Of a stretch of 64,000 bases of DNA, positions 50,182 through 58,821 are shown in pieces; within the stretch, counting starts at the first letter, position 1; each line of letters starts with the position of its first letter. The DNA is taken from the NCBI GenBank assembly GCA_026989275.1, contig JALSJQ010000029.1:62001-126000 (forward strand), in the 5' to 3' direction. Origin of the DNA: Albidovulum sp. (GTDB taxonomy: Bacteria > Pseudomonadota > Alphaproteobacteria > Rhodobacterales > Rhodobacteraceae). Position numbers and translations under genes: made by a program. Below the pieces are notes generated by a model. It searched no databases, was not told the origin of the DNA, and saw only the letters and a program-made list of their open reading frames with translations.

Positions 50182-51726
50182 ATGGCACTTTCGGCCACGG
50201 TTTTCGGTCTCGTCGCGGCGAAGCGGCTGTTCCTTGCGTCGGGAAGCGTCTTCGCGCGCGTCACCTGCGGCGTGCTCTCCGTCCGGACGGCACCGTACCC
50301 CGCCCCGGCGCATGTCCGGTCGGCCCGGACCGTGCGGCGTCTCGCGCCCATCACCCTTCTAGCCCTTGCCGGCTGCATGTCCGCCGAAAGAGGCGACATC
50401 ACCCTCACGCGCCGCCCGGCAGAGACGGAGATCGCGCCCGCGGTGGCGCTTCGCACCCCGCCGCCGGCGCTGCCGCAAATAACGCGGCCCGCGGCGGTCC
50501 GGCGCTCCAATGCCGATCTCGCCCGGGATTATCTCGACCTCGTCTTCCGGCTGGAAACCGGCAAGTCCGTCGCCCGTCTCACCCGTTTCGACCAGCCGAT
50601 CCGCGTGGCGCTCGCTCCCGAGGCGCCGGCCACGCTCGCACGGGATCTCGACAGCCTCATCGGCCGACTGCGCCGCGAGGCGGGGCTCGACATCTCCCGC
50701 GCCGGGCCGGACGAGACGGCGGCGATCCGCATCAACGTCCTGCCCCGGGCGATGCTGGCGCGCGTCGCCCCCGATGCCGCCTGCTTCGTCGTCCCCGGCG
50801 TGACGAGCTGGCGCGAATTCCTCGCCGCCCGCGGCACCGGCCGGCTCGACTGGGCCCGCCTCTCGCGTCGCGAACGGGCCGCCATCTTCATCCCGGCCGA
50901 CGTGGCACCGCAGGAAGCGCGCGACTGCCTGCACGAGGAGCTGGCCCAGTCCCTCGGCCCGGTGAACGACCTCTACCGTCTCGGCGACAGCATCTTCAAC
51001 GACGACAACATCCAGTCGGTGCTCACCCCGTTCGACATGCTGATGCTGCGGGTCCATCACGACCCCGCCCTGGCAAACGGCATGACACGGGCCGAGGTCG
51101 CCCGCCGCCTGCCCGCGATCCTGGCCCGGCTCAACCCCGCGGGCGAACGCATCGCCCCGGCGCCGCTGGCGAACGATCCCGCCGGGTGGAAGGAGGCCAT
51201 CGGACAAGCCCTTTCCGCGCACCGGCCGATGACGGCCCGCATCGCCGCCGCCCGAAGGGCGGTCCGGATCGCGGACCGCGGGCTGGGGCCGCGGGATCCG
51301 CGCACCGCCTTCAGCCACATGGTCCTGGGGCGCCTCGTCTTCGGATCGGACCCGGCCCTCGGCCTGGCCGAGCTCGTCCGCGCCCGGCAGCTCTATCTCT
51401 CCCTCTACGGCACCGAGGACATCCACACCGCCGAGGTCGACCTGCAGCTCGCGACCGTCGCCCTCGCCCGCGGCGATGCCCGCACCAGCCTACGCCTTGC
51501 CATGCCGGCCATCACCGCCGCACGGCAGGCCGGCAACGCCGCACTCCTCTCCTCGCTCCTGATGGTGGCCGCCGAGGCCAGCGCCCGCACCGGACAGGCG
51601 GCCCGTGCCCGGCAGATGCGCCTCGACTCCCTCAGATGGGCACGCTATGGCATTGGCCGGAACAGCGAGGTGAAAGCCCGGCTGGCCGCGATCCGCACCC
51701 TCTCGACAGGCGGGCCGGCCGGCTGA
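50182..51726 (+). CDS. DUF2927 lipoprotein
   Basis: Up to 514 residues. The DUF2927 domain covers about residues 100-310, with the family block SLGPVNDLYRLGDSIFNDDN and DMLMLRVHHDP. The C-terminal 170 residues are helical repeats of TPR type (RTAFSHMVLGRLVFG, AEVDLQLATVALARGD). A lipobox (LLALAGC) lies at residue 65. The most likely true start is therefore the GTG at 50332, which gives an ordinary lipoprotein signal peptide; neither start has a good Shine-Dalgarno. The DUF2927 function is unknown. It sits between the MoxR gene and its probable VWA partner, so an outer-membrane role tied to that pair is a reasonable guess. Confidence 0.82.
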   Translation: MALSATVFGLVAAKRLFLASGSVFARVTCGVLSVRTAPYPAPAHVRSARTVRRLAPITLLALAGCMSAERGDITLTRRPAETEIAPAVALRTPPPALPQITRPAAVRRSNADLARDYLDLVFRLETGKSVARLTRFDQPIRVALAPEAPATLARDLDSLIGRLRREAGLDISRAGPDETAAIRINVLPRAMLARVAPDAACFVVPGVTSWREFLAARGTGRLDWARLSRRERAAIFIPADVAPQEARDCLHEELAQSLGPVNDLYRLGDSIFNDDNIQSVLTPFDMLMLRVHHDPALANGMTRAEVARRLPAILARLNPAGERIAPAPLANDPAGWKEAIGQALSAHRPMTARIAAARRAVRIADRGLGPRDPRTAFSHMVLGRLVFGSDPALGLAELVRARQLYLSLYGTEDIHTAEVDLQLATVALARGDARTSLRLAMPAITAARQAGNAALLSSLLMVAAEASARTGQAARARQMRLDSLRWARYGIGRNSEVKARLAAIRTLSTGGPAG

Positions 51727-51766
51727 GGCGCCCGCCCGCTCAGGCAGACGCATCGGAGGCTGACAC

Positions 51767-51931
51767 ATGCTCCCCTGGCTGGCTCTGGCCCTCGGCGCCC
51801 TCGTCGGTGTCTTCCTCGCCCGCAAGCGCGGCGGCAACGGCTTCGACATCGCCCAGTACGCTGTCGTCCTCGGCATCATCGGCTGGGTGATCGGCTACAC
51901 GATCGCCCTCATCGTCCTGCGCATGGGATAG
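51767..51931 (+). CDS. 54-residue two-helix membrane protein
   Basis: A short gene with start ATG at 51767 and stop TAG at 51929-51931. It has two hydrophobic segments (LPWLALALGALVGVFLA and a second of about 20 residues ending in TIALIVLRMG) joined by a basic loop (RKRGGNGFDIAQ). GGAGG seven bases before the ATG is a strong ribosome binding site, and the stop codon is 3 bases before the VWA gene. Both facts support translation. No family recognised. A role alongside the MoxR/VWA pair is inference. Confidence 0.7.
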   Translation: MLPWLALALGALVGVFLARKRGGNGFDIAQYAVVLGIIGWVIGYTIALIVLRMG

Positions 51932-51934
51932 GGC

Positions 51935-53119
51935 ATGTTCCGGCGCTTCTTCGAGGAACTGCGCGAGGAAGGCATCCCGGTTTCCCTGCGCGAATATCTC
52001 GCCTTCCTCGAGGCGCTCAGGGCCGAGGTGGTCCTCCACGATGTCGAAGGGTTCTACCATCTCGGCCGGGCGGCGATGGTGAAGGACGAGCGGCACTTCG
52101 ACCGCTATGATCGTGTCTTCGCCCGCGTCTTTTCCGGGCTGGAGACCATCACCCCGGCCGAGGTGCTCGAAGCGCTCGATCTGCCCGCGGACTGGCTCCG
52201 CAAGATGGCGGAGCGCCATCTCAGCCCGGAGGAAATGGCCGAAATCGAGGCGCTGGGCGGCTTTGAGAAACTGATGGAAACGCTGAAGAAGCGGCTGGCC
52301 GAACAGAAGGAGCGCCACCAGGGCGGCAGCAAGTGGATCGGCACCGCCGGCACTTCCCCCTTCGGGGCCTGGGGCTACAATCCCGAGGGCGTCCGCATCG
52401 GCCAGAGCGAAAGCCGCCATCGGCGGGCGGTGAAGGTGTGGGACCGGCGCGAGTTCCGCAACCTGGCCGACGATGTCGAGCTCGGCACCCGCACCATCAA
52501 GATCGCCCTGCGCCGGCTGCGCCGCTGGGCACGGGAGGGAGCGGAGGAGGAACTCGACCTCGAAGGCACGATCCGCGCCACCGCCGAGAAGGGCTGGCTC
52601 GATCTCAAGCTCAGGCCCGAGCGGCGCAATGCGGTCAAGGTGCTGATGTTTCTCGATGTCGGCGGTTCGATGGACCCGCATGTGAAGCGCGTCGAGGAGC
52701 TTTTCTCGGCCGCGCGCTCCGAATTCGGCCATCTCGAATACTACTACTTCCACAACTGCCTCTACGAATTCGTCTGGCGCGACAATAGCCGCCGCTGGTC
52801 CGAACGCATCGCCACCCGTGATCTCCTCAACACCTACGGGGCGGACTGGAAGTGCATCTTCGTCGGCGATGCGGCCATGAGCCCCTACGAGATCCTCTAT
52901 CCGGGCGGGGCCAACGAACACTGGAACGAAGAAGCCGGAGAGGTGTGGCTGCGCCGCGCCCGAGAGGCCTGGCCCGACAATGCCTGGCTCAACCCGCTGC
53001 CGGAGCCGCATTGGCCCCACACCCCGTCGATTGGCCTCGTGCGCGAGATCTTCGAGAACCGGATGTATCCCCTCACCCTCCGGGGCATCGAGGCGGCGGT
53101 GAAGGAGCTCGGGCGATGA
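51935..53119 (+). CDS. CoxE-like VWA-domain protein
   Basis: A 394-residue CoxE/VWA protein. The N-terminal part (about 1-230) is helical. The von Willebrand A domain begins near residue 235 with the metal site written DVGGSMDPH, which keeps the first Asp and the last Ser of the usual D-x-S-x-S. FHNCLYEFVW and FVGDAAMSPYEIL follow. These proteins partner MoxR ATPases. It overlaps the next gene by four bases (ATGA). Confidence 0.92.
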   Translation: MFRRFFEELREEGIPVSLREYLAFLEALRAEVVLHDVEGFYHLGRAAMVKDERHFDRYDRVFARVFSGLETITPAEVLEALDLPADWLRKMAERHLSPEEMAEIEALGGFEKLMETLKKRLAEQKERHQGGSKWIGTAGTSPFGAWGYNPEGVRIGQSESRHRRAVKVWDRREFRNLADDVELGTRTIKIALRRLRRWAREGAEEELDLEGTIRATAEKGWLDLKLRPERRNAVKVLMFLDVGGSMDPHVKRVEELFSAARSEFGHLEYYYFHNCLYEFVWRDNSRRWSERIATRDLLNTYGADWKCIFVGDAAMSPYEILYPGGANEHWNEEAGEVWLRRAREAWPDNAWLNPLPEPHWPHTPSIGLVREIFENRMYPLTLRGIEAAVKELGR

Positions 53120-53478
53120 AACGACGGACCGCCCTCATCGCCCTCCTCGTGCTGTCGCTGGCGCTGGCCGGCCTCTTCACGGCCCGGGCGGTGATGATCG
53201 CGACAATGCTGCGCAATGAAGGCCCGGCGTCCACCTTGCCGATCGCCCCGTGGATGACCCCGCGCTACATCGTCCGCGCCTATCATGTGCCCCCTTCCGA
53301 GATGCGGGCGCTCCTCGACCTCTCCCCCGGCGAAGGCGGACGGCTCACCCTCGAGGAAATCGCCGCGCGGCGCGGCGTGCCGGTCGAGACGCTGATCGCC
53401 CGCATCGAACAGGCCCTGCCGGCAGACGCGCCTTCCGAGGGAAAGGCGCCGCAAGCGGAGAGCGGTGGCCGGCCATGA
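53116..53478 (+). CDS. Small membrane-anchored protein of unknown function
   Basis: A 120-residue protein with one N-terminal membrane helix (ALIALLVLSLALAGLFTARAV) and a soluble region that holds WMTPRYIVRAYHVPP and a helix-turn-helix-like LTLEEIAARRGVPVETLI near residues 80-97. The last 20 residues are low in complexity. Its ATGA overlaps with both the VWA gene and the DedA gene suggest translational coupling. Family not recognised. Confidence 0.78.
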   Translation: MKRRTALIALLVLSLALAGLFTARAVMIATMLRNEGPASTLPIAPWMTPRYIVRAYHVPPSEMRALLDLSPGEGGRLTLEEIAARRGVPVETLIARIEQALPADAPSEGKAPQAESGGRP

Positions 53479-54122
53479 CCGAGTTCGTCGACTCGCTGCT
53501 GGCGCTCATCCCCGAATGGGGCGCCCTCTCGCTCGCCCTCATCACCTATCTGAGCTGCCTGGCGGTGCCGATACCCGCTTCGCTGGCGATGATGGCAGGC
53601 GGAGCCTTCGCCGCGGCCGGCGATCTCGACCCGCTGGCAATCTCCTTCGGAGCGCTGGGGGGCGCCCTTCTGGGAGACCAGAGCGGCTATCTTGCCGGCC
53701 GATTCGGCGGCGTCCTGATCGCCCGGAGACGTCGGCGGCAGGATCCGGCGGGGACGCGGCAAGGGGGCGGCGGAAGAAGCGAGGCGCTCCTCGTTCGGGC
53801 TCGGGCGCTGCTCGAGCGGCACGGCGCGCTCGGCATCTTCTTCTCGCGCTGGCTGCTCGCGCCCCTCGGACCGTGGATGAACCTCACGGCCGGGGCCGTC
53901 GGCTTTCCTTGGCCGCGCTTCACGCTCTGGGCCGCGCTCGGCGAAATCGTCTGGGTCGGCCTCTATGTCGGTCTCGGCATGGTGTTCGTCGAAAGCTTCC
54001 CCCTCGTGGCTGAATTCCTCGGCGATCTCTCGATGGCGCTGGTCCTGCTCGCGGCCGCGCTGGCCATCGCATGGTGGCTCTGGCGTCACGGGCAGGGCGG
54101 CACGGCCCGCAAACGCTTCTGA
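53475..54122 (+). CDS. DedA/SNARE-associated family membrane protein
   Basis: A 215-residue DedA protein, a family linked to undecaprenyl-phosphate or phospholipid flipping. Key residues are visible: the acidic/basic pair in GALLGDQSGYLAGRFGG and the F[F/S]-x3-R-x3-P block as IFFSRWLLAPLGPWMNLTAG. Four to five membrane helices. An inserted Arg/Gly-rich loop lies at about residues 82-100. Last gene of the overlapping string. Confidence 0.9.
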   Translation: MTEFVDSLLALIPEWGALSLALITYLSCLAVPIPASLAMMAGGAFAAAGDLDPLAISFGALGGALLGDQSGYLAGRFGGVLIARRRRRQDPAGTRQGGGGRSEALLVRARALLERHGALGIFFSRWLLAPLGPWMNLTAGAVGFPWPRFTLWAALGEIVWVGLYVGLGMVFVESFPLVAEFLGDLSMALVLLAAALAIAWWLWRHGQGGTARKRF

Positions 54123-54289
54123 ACGACCCTTCGCACAGGGAAATCCGGGCTCTCCACCGCCCTTCCCCTCCTGCCTCGCCTGCCCCCGTCACACCGTTCT
54201 CCGCCCCGAGAGAGTTTGTGGCGCGACAATCGTTGCACGAGCAACATCCTTCCGCTATCCTCCCCCCGATCCCATCCCCGGAGATGCGC

Positions 54290-55459
54290 ATGTCCGACGC
54301 CCCTGCCTACGAGATCGACCTCGCCGCCTTCACCGCCGACCCCTACCCGGATCTCGCCCGGATGCGGGCCGAATGTCCGATCTGCTTCGTGCCGCAGCTC
54401 GGGGCGACCCTGCTCACCCGGCGCGACGACATCCACCGCCAGGAAAAGCGCATCGACGTGTTCTCCTCGGCCCAGCCCGAAGGGCTGATGACCCGGCTGA
54501 TGGGCGAGAACATGATGCGGCGCGACGGAGAGACGCATCTGGCCGAACGCAAGATCGTCATGCAGGCGCTTTCGCCGCGAGCGATCGAGACGCATTGGCG
54601 CCCCGCCTTCCGCCGCATCGCCGAGGAGATCCTCGCCGATCTCGCACCCCGCGGGCAGGCCGATCTCGTGCGCGACTATGCCATGCCGCTCGCCGCACGG
54701 GCGCTCTGCGCCATCACCGGGCTCGAGAACATGAGCTGGCAGGAACTCGACCGCACCAGCCAGGGCATGATCGACGGCATTTCGAACTATGCCGGCGATG
54801 CGGAGGTGGAGGCCCGCTGTCTCGAATGCGTCGCCTCGATCGACCGGCACATCGACGAACGGATCAACGATCCCGCCCTTGCCGAAACGCCGAACATGAT
54901 GGCGGTGATGAAGGCGGCGGGGCTCGACATCGAGCGCATCAAGGTCAACATCCGGCTGACGATATCGGGCGGTCAGAACGAGCCGCGCGACGTGATCGCC
55001 GGCGCATCCTGGGCGCTCCTCTCCCATCCCGACCAGCGCGCGCTGATCGAGGCGGGCGAGGCGACATGGGACGACGCCTTCGGCGAATACACCCGCTGGA
55101 TCAGCCCGATCATGATGTCGCCGCGCCGCATCGCCCGGCGCGACACGGTCGAAGGGGTGACCTTCGAACCCGAGGACCGCGCCTTCCTGATGTTCGGTTC
55201 GGCCAACCGCGACGAGGCCCATTTCGAACACCCAGAGCGTTTCGACATCACCCGCGACACCTCGGCCGCGATCGTCTTCGGATCGGGGCCGCATCTGTGC
55301 GCCGGCAAGTGGGTCAGCCGGGCGATGATCGCCGATGTCGCCCTGCCGCTGCTGTTCGAACGGCTGCCGGGGCTGCGGCTCGACCCCGAGAGCGATACGC
55401 GATTCACCGGCTGGGCTTTCCGCGGGCCGATCACGGTGCCGGTGGTGTGGGACGCCTGA
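54290..55459 (+). CDS. Cytochrome P450
   Basis: A 389-residue soluble P450. The haem-ligand loop is FGSGPHLCAGKW (Cys near residue 340), the ExxR-like helix is seen as EYTRWISP, and the region near FDITRD is typical. The I-helix motif reads ISGGQNEPRD: the conserved acid-Thr pair of most P450s is replaced by Glu-Pro. The ATG at 54290 has GGAG six bases upstream; one at 54284 is possible. No ferredoxin or reductase gene is nearby, so the redox partner is unknown, and the substrate likewise. Confidence 0.93.
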   Translation: MSDAPAYEIDLAAFTADPYPDLARMRAECPICFVPQLGATLLTRRDDIHRQEKRIDVFSSAQPEGLMTRLMGENMMRRDGETHLAERKIVMQALSPRAIETHWRPAFRRIAEEILADLAPRGQADLVRDYAMPLAARALCAITGLENMSWQELDRTSQGMIDGISNYAGDAEVEARCLECVASIDRHIDERINDPALAETPNMMAVMKAAGLDIERIKVNIRLTISGGQNEPRDVIAGASWALLSHPDQRALIEAGEATWDDAFGEYTRWISPIMMSPRRIARRDTVEGVTFEPEDRAFLMFGSANRDEAHFEHPERFDITRDTSAAIVFGSGPHLCAGKWVSRAMIADVALPLLFERLPGLRLDPESDTRFTGWAFRGPITVPVVWDA

Positions 55460-55533
55460 CCGGCCCGGCCGCGCAACGCGCACAGGCCCCCCTTCGCCTT
55501 GCCTTCCGGGGCGGGCGTCGCCATATCGGGAAC

Positions 55534-56223
55534 ATGCTCAGGTTCACCCCGATATTGCTGGCCGTTGCCTACGGGGTGCTGATGTATCTCTTCTCGGCCT
55601 GGCGACTGAAGCACGAGCTCGACGCCCGCTCCACCCGCCTTGCCGATCCGCGCATCGCTGCCCTTGTCCGCAGGATGGCCGCCGTGCTCGATCTCGAGGA
55701 GATCCCGGTGCACATCTACGAGATCGGCCCCGTCAACGGGCTGGCCGCGCCCGACGGGCGCATCTTCGTCACCCGCGGCTTCATGGAGAAATATGCCGCC
55801 GGCGAGGTGACGGCCGAGGAGATCGGCTCGGTGATCGCCCATGAGCTCGGCCATGTCGCTCTCGGTCATGCCCGACGGCGCATGGTGGATTTCTCGCTCC
55901 AGAACGCCGTGCGCGTCGGGCTCGGCATGGTGCTCTCGCGCCTGCTGCCGGGCCTCGGGGCGATGGTGGCGAACCTCGTTGCCTCCCTCCTCACCGCCCG
56001 GCTTTCGCGGGAGGACGAATACGAGGCCGACGCCTGGGCCGCGGCCCTTCTCGTCAAGAGCGGGATCGGCACCGGCCCGCAGAAGAGCCTCTTCCGCAAG
56101 CTCGAGAGGCTCTCGGGGCATGCCGGGCCGATGCCGGCCTGGCTCATGTCGCATCCCAAGGTCGCGGACCGGATCGCCGCCATCGAGGCGCTCGAGCGCA
56201 AATGGCACCTCGCCGGCGGCTGA
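55534..56223 (+). CDS. M48-family membrane metallopeptidase
   Basis: A 229-residue zinc peptidase. An N-terminal membrane helix (residues 3-22) anchors it, and the catalytic HELGHVALGH lies near residue 109 with the third ligand in DEYEADAWAA. C-terminal residues include MSHPKVADRIAAIEAL, common in M48 proteins such as HtpX and BepA types. Probably removes damaged envelope proteins. The Shine-Dalgarno is weak. It follows the P450 gene by 74 bp. Confidence 0.9.
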   Translation: MLRFTPILLAVAYGVLMYLFSAWRLKHELDARSTRLADPRIAALVRRMAAVLDLEEIPVHIYEIGPVNGLAAPDGRIFVTRGFMEKYAAGEVTAEEIGSVIAHELGHVALGHARRRMVDFSLQNAVRVGLGMVLSRLLPGLGAMVANLVASLLTARLSREDEYEADAWAAALLVKSGIGTGPQKSLFRKLERLSGHAGPMPAWLMSHPKVADRIAAIEALERKWHLAGG

Positions 56224-56250
56224 GCGCCGAACGGCGGAACGGCCCCGTCC

Positions 56251-57018
56251 TCACTCGCTTCCGCTTCCCGCATCGGGTCCGGCAAGCCCCGGCACTGCGG
56301 CGATATTGCCGAGGATGATGCTGCGCGAGCGCGAGGCGTATTCCCGCCGCCACAGCACCACGAGCGTGATGCCCGTGGCCACGAGAAGCCCGATCGGGCC
56401 GATCAGCCAGGCCAGGGCCGCAAGGGCGAAATAGACCGATCGCAGGCCGCGGTTGAAGCTGCGGGCCGCGGTGATGTTGACCTCGGCCGCCTGCCGCGCC
56501 CGCATCCGCGCCCGCGGGTCCGCCGGATCCTCGGGCACGGCGGCCATGAGGATGGCGCAATATCCGAAGAGCCGCTGCGACCAGACGAACTTGAGAAAGG
56601 CGTTGGTCAGCACCAGAAGGCACAGGAGCAGCTTCATCTCCCATACCGCCGCCGGCGCCGCCGCGAGGCTCAGATCCCGCGCCACGCCGACGAGCCGCTC
56701 GCTGTTGCCGATGAGCGCCAGAAGACCGCCGATGCCGAGCATCGCCCCCGAGGCGAAGAAGGTCGTGCCCTGGCGCAGATTGTAGAGGATCGAGGCGTCG
56801 AACATGCGGGCGGTGCGCTGGACGAACACCTCCATCCATTCGCGCCGGTAGCGCGCCATCAGCACCGCCACGGACGGGCGGGTGGCCGTCTCGCGGTCGA
56901 TCAGCCAGCCGATGCCCCACCAGGCAAGAAGAAAGGCCGACACCGCCACCCCGTCCCAGGGGGAGAGCAGCATCAGCCGGTCGCGCAGCCCGACGAGCAG
57001 GGTTTCCTCTCCGAACAT
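56251..57018 (-). CDS. DUF599 family membrane protein
   Basis: A 255-residue membrane protein with about four helices and the DUF599 features DWLAL-like start (LSPWDGVAVSAFLLAWW), LMARYRREWME and SRSFNRGLRSVYFALAALAWL. Function unknown. The ATG at 57018 is preferred over one at 57057 because the family usually begins just before the first helix. Convergent with the M48 gene and divergent from glcD. Confidence 0.86.
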   Translation of the reverse strand: MFGEETLLVGLRDRLMLLSPWDGVAVSAFLLAWWGIGWLIDRETATRPSVAVLMARYRREWMEVFVQRTARMFDASILYNLRQGTTFFASGAMLGIGGLLALIGNSERLVGVARDLSLAAAPAAVWEMKLLLCLLVLTNAFLKFVWSQRLFGYCAILMAAVPEDPADPRARMRARQAAEVNITAARSFNRGLRSVYFALAALAWLIGPIGLLVATGITLVVLWRREYASRSRSIILGNIAAVPGLAGPDAGSGSE

Positions 57019-57173
57019 GGCACCACGATAGAACGTCGGCGGGCATCTGTCATCCATGCGCCCCATCCGGCGGACACCGGACGAACGAGCGGCGCCATGC
57101 CCTTGCCTCGCGGCGCCGGAAGGCCGACAATCGGCTTGCGTCGATACCCGGCGATCACTATTCTTCGCGCAAG

Positions 57174-57192
57174 TTTGGAAATATTTTCCAAA
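57174..57192. promoter_or_regulatory. Perfect palindrome, candidate glcDEF operator
   Basis: TTTGGAAATATTTTCCAAA is an 8-bp perfect inverted repeat with a 3-base centre, about 82 bp upstream of glcD and 155 bp from the divergent DUF599 start. It is the most A+T-rich piece of the spacer. It has the size of a dimeric-regulator operator. The regulator is not in the window. Confidence 0.55.
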
Positions 57193-57274
57193 ACAGCCGA
57201 AAATTGTCGGGGCCATACGGATAGCGGAACGGCCCCATCAACCGCACCGGCGCCCGGCCGGCAAGGAGGCAGAG

Positions 57275-58768
57275 ATGGAACTTCCGGCACCCGACCCGTC
57301 GATCCTCGCCCGTCGCGATGCCATTCTCGCCCGGCTTCGGCAGGCGGTGGGCGCGGAGGGGCTCATCACCGACCCGGTCGAGACCAGGGCCTACGAATGC
57401 GACGCGCTCTCGGCCTATCGCTGCCCGCCGATGGCGGTGGTGCTGCCGAAGAGCACCGAGGAGGTCGCCCGCATCATGCGCATCTGCCACGAGGAGGGCG
57501 TGCCCGTCACGCCGCGCGGCTCGGGCACGTCGCTTGCGGGCGGCGCCCTGCCCACGGCCGATTCGATCATCCTCGGCACGTCGCGGCTCAACCGGGTGCT
57601 CGAGGTCGATTACGACAACCGCTTCATCCGCGTCGAGGCCGGGCGCACCAATCTTTCCGTCACCCAGGAGGTCGAGAGCGACGGTTTCTTCTACGCCCCC
57701 GACCCGTCCTCCCAGCTCGCCTGCGCCATTGCCGGCAACATCGCGATGAATTCGGGCGGCGCCCACTGCCTGAAATACGGCGTGACGGTGAACAATCTTC
57801 TCGGGGTGAAGATGGTGATGGCCGACGGGGAGATCGTCGAGATCGGCGGGCCCTGGGCCGATCTGCCGGGCTATGACTGGCTCGCTCTCGTCACCGGCTC
57901 GGAAGGCCAGCTCGGCATCGTCACCGAGGCCGTGCTGCGGATCCTGCCCCGGCCCGAGGGAGCGCGGCCGATCCTCCTCGCCTTTCCCTCGAACGAGATC
58001 GCCGGGGCCTGCGTTGCCGACATCATCCGCGCCGGCATCCTGCCCGTGGCCATCGAGTTCATGGACCGGCCGGTGCTCGAGGCGGTGGAACGTTTCGTCG
58101 GGGCGGGCTACCCCGAATGCGAAGCGCTGCTCATCGTCGAGGTCGAGGGATCGGAGGAGGAAATCGACACCGAGCTTGCGCGCATCCGCGCCATTGCCGA
58201 AACCCACGACCCGATCGAGATCCGCGAGGCCCGCGACGAGGCCGACGCTGCGCGGATCTGGGCCGGGCGCAAGTCGGCCTTCGGCGCCATGGGACAGATC
58301 AACGACTATATCTGCCTCGACGGCACCATCCCCGTCTCTCGCCTGCCCGACGTGCTCAAGGGCATCGGCGACCTCGCCCGCAAATACGATCTCGGCGTCG
58401 GCAACGTCTTCCACGCCGGCGACGGCAACATGCATCCGCTCATTCTCTACGACGCCAACGACCCGGAGGAATTCGCCCGGGCCGAGGCCATGGGAGCAGA
58501 GGTGCTCAGGCTCTGCGTCGAGGCCGGGGGCTGCCTCACGGGCGAGCATGGCGTCGGCGTCGAGAAGCGCGAGCTGATGCCGGCCCAGTTCAGCCGCGCC
58601 GATCTCGAGGCGCAGATGGACGTGAAGGACGTGTTCGACCCGAACTGGATCCTCAACCCGGCCAAGGTCTTCCCACTCACGCTCTCGGCCCCGCGGCGCG
58701 AAAGGAGAAGGCCCGGCGCCGCGGCCGGTGCCGACTCTCCTCCCGCTCCTCCCGGCCAGGCCGCCTGA
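57275..58768 (+). CDS. glcD: Glycolate oxidase subunit GlcD
   Basis: A 497-residue FAD-linked oxidase. The FAD_binding_4 domain has the PPMAVVLPKSTEEVARIM start and PRGSGTSLAGGALP pyrophosphate loop (near residues 58-102). The C-terminal cap includes GNVFHAGDGNMHPLILYD and GEHGVGVEKRE. It oxidises glycolate to glyoxylate and passes electrons via GlcEF to the respiratory chain. AAGGAGG precedes the ATG. First gene of glcDEF. The last 30 residues are Arg/Ala/Pro rich. Confidence 0.95.
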   Translation: MELPAPDPSILARRDAILARLRQAVGAEGLITDPVETRAYECDALSAYRCPPMAVVLPKSTEEVARIMRICHEEGVPVTPRGSGTSLAGGALPTADSIILGTSRLNRVLEVDYDNRFIRVEAGRTNLSVTQEVESDGFFYAPDPSSQLACAIAGNIAMNSGGAHCLKYGVTVNNLLGVKMVMADGEIVEIGGPWADLPGYDWLALVTGSEGQLGIVTEAVLRILPRPEGARPILLAFPSNEIAGACVADIIRAGILPVAIEFMDRPVLEAVERFVGAGYPECEALLIVEVEGSEEEIDTELARIRAIAETHDPIEIREARDEADAARIWAGRKSAFGAMGQINDYICLDGTIPVSRLPDVLKGIGDLARKYDLGVGNVFHAGDGNMHPLILYDANDPEEFARAEAMGAEVLRLCVEAGGCLTGEHGVGVEKRELMPAQFSRADLEAQMDVKDVFDPNWILNPAKVFPLTLSAPRRERRRPGAAAGADSPPAPPGQAA

Positions 58769-58821
58769 AGAGCCCTCCCCTGCACCCGCCCGCATCCGCC
58801 ACCCTTTTCGAGCCACGACCC

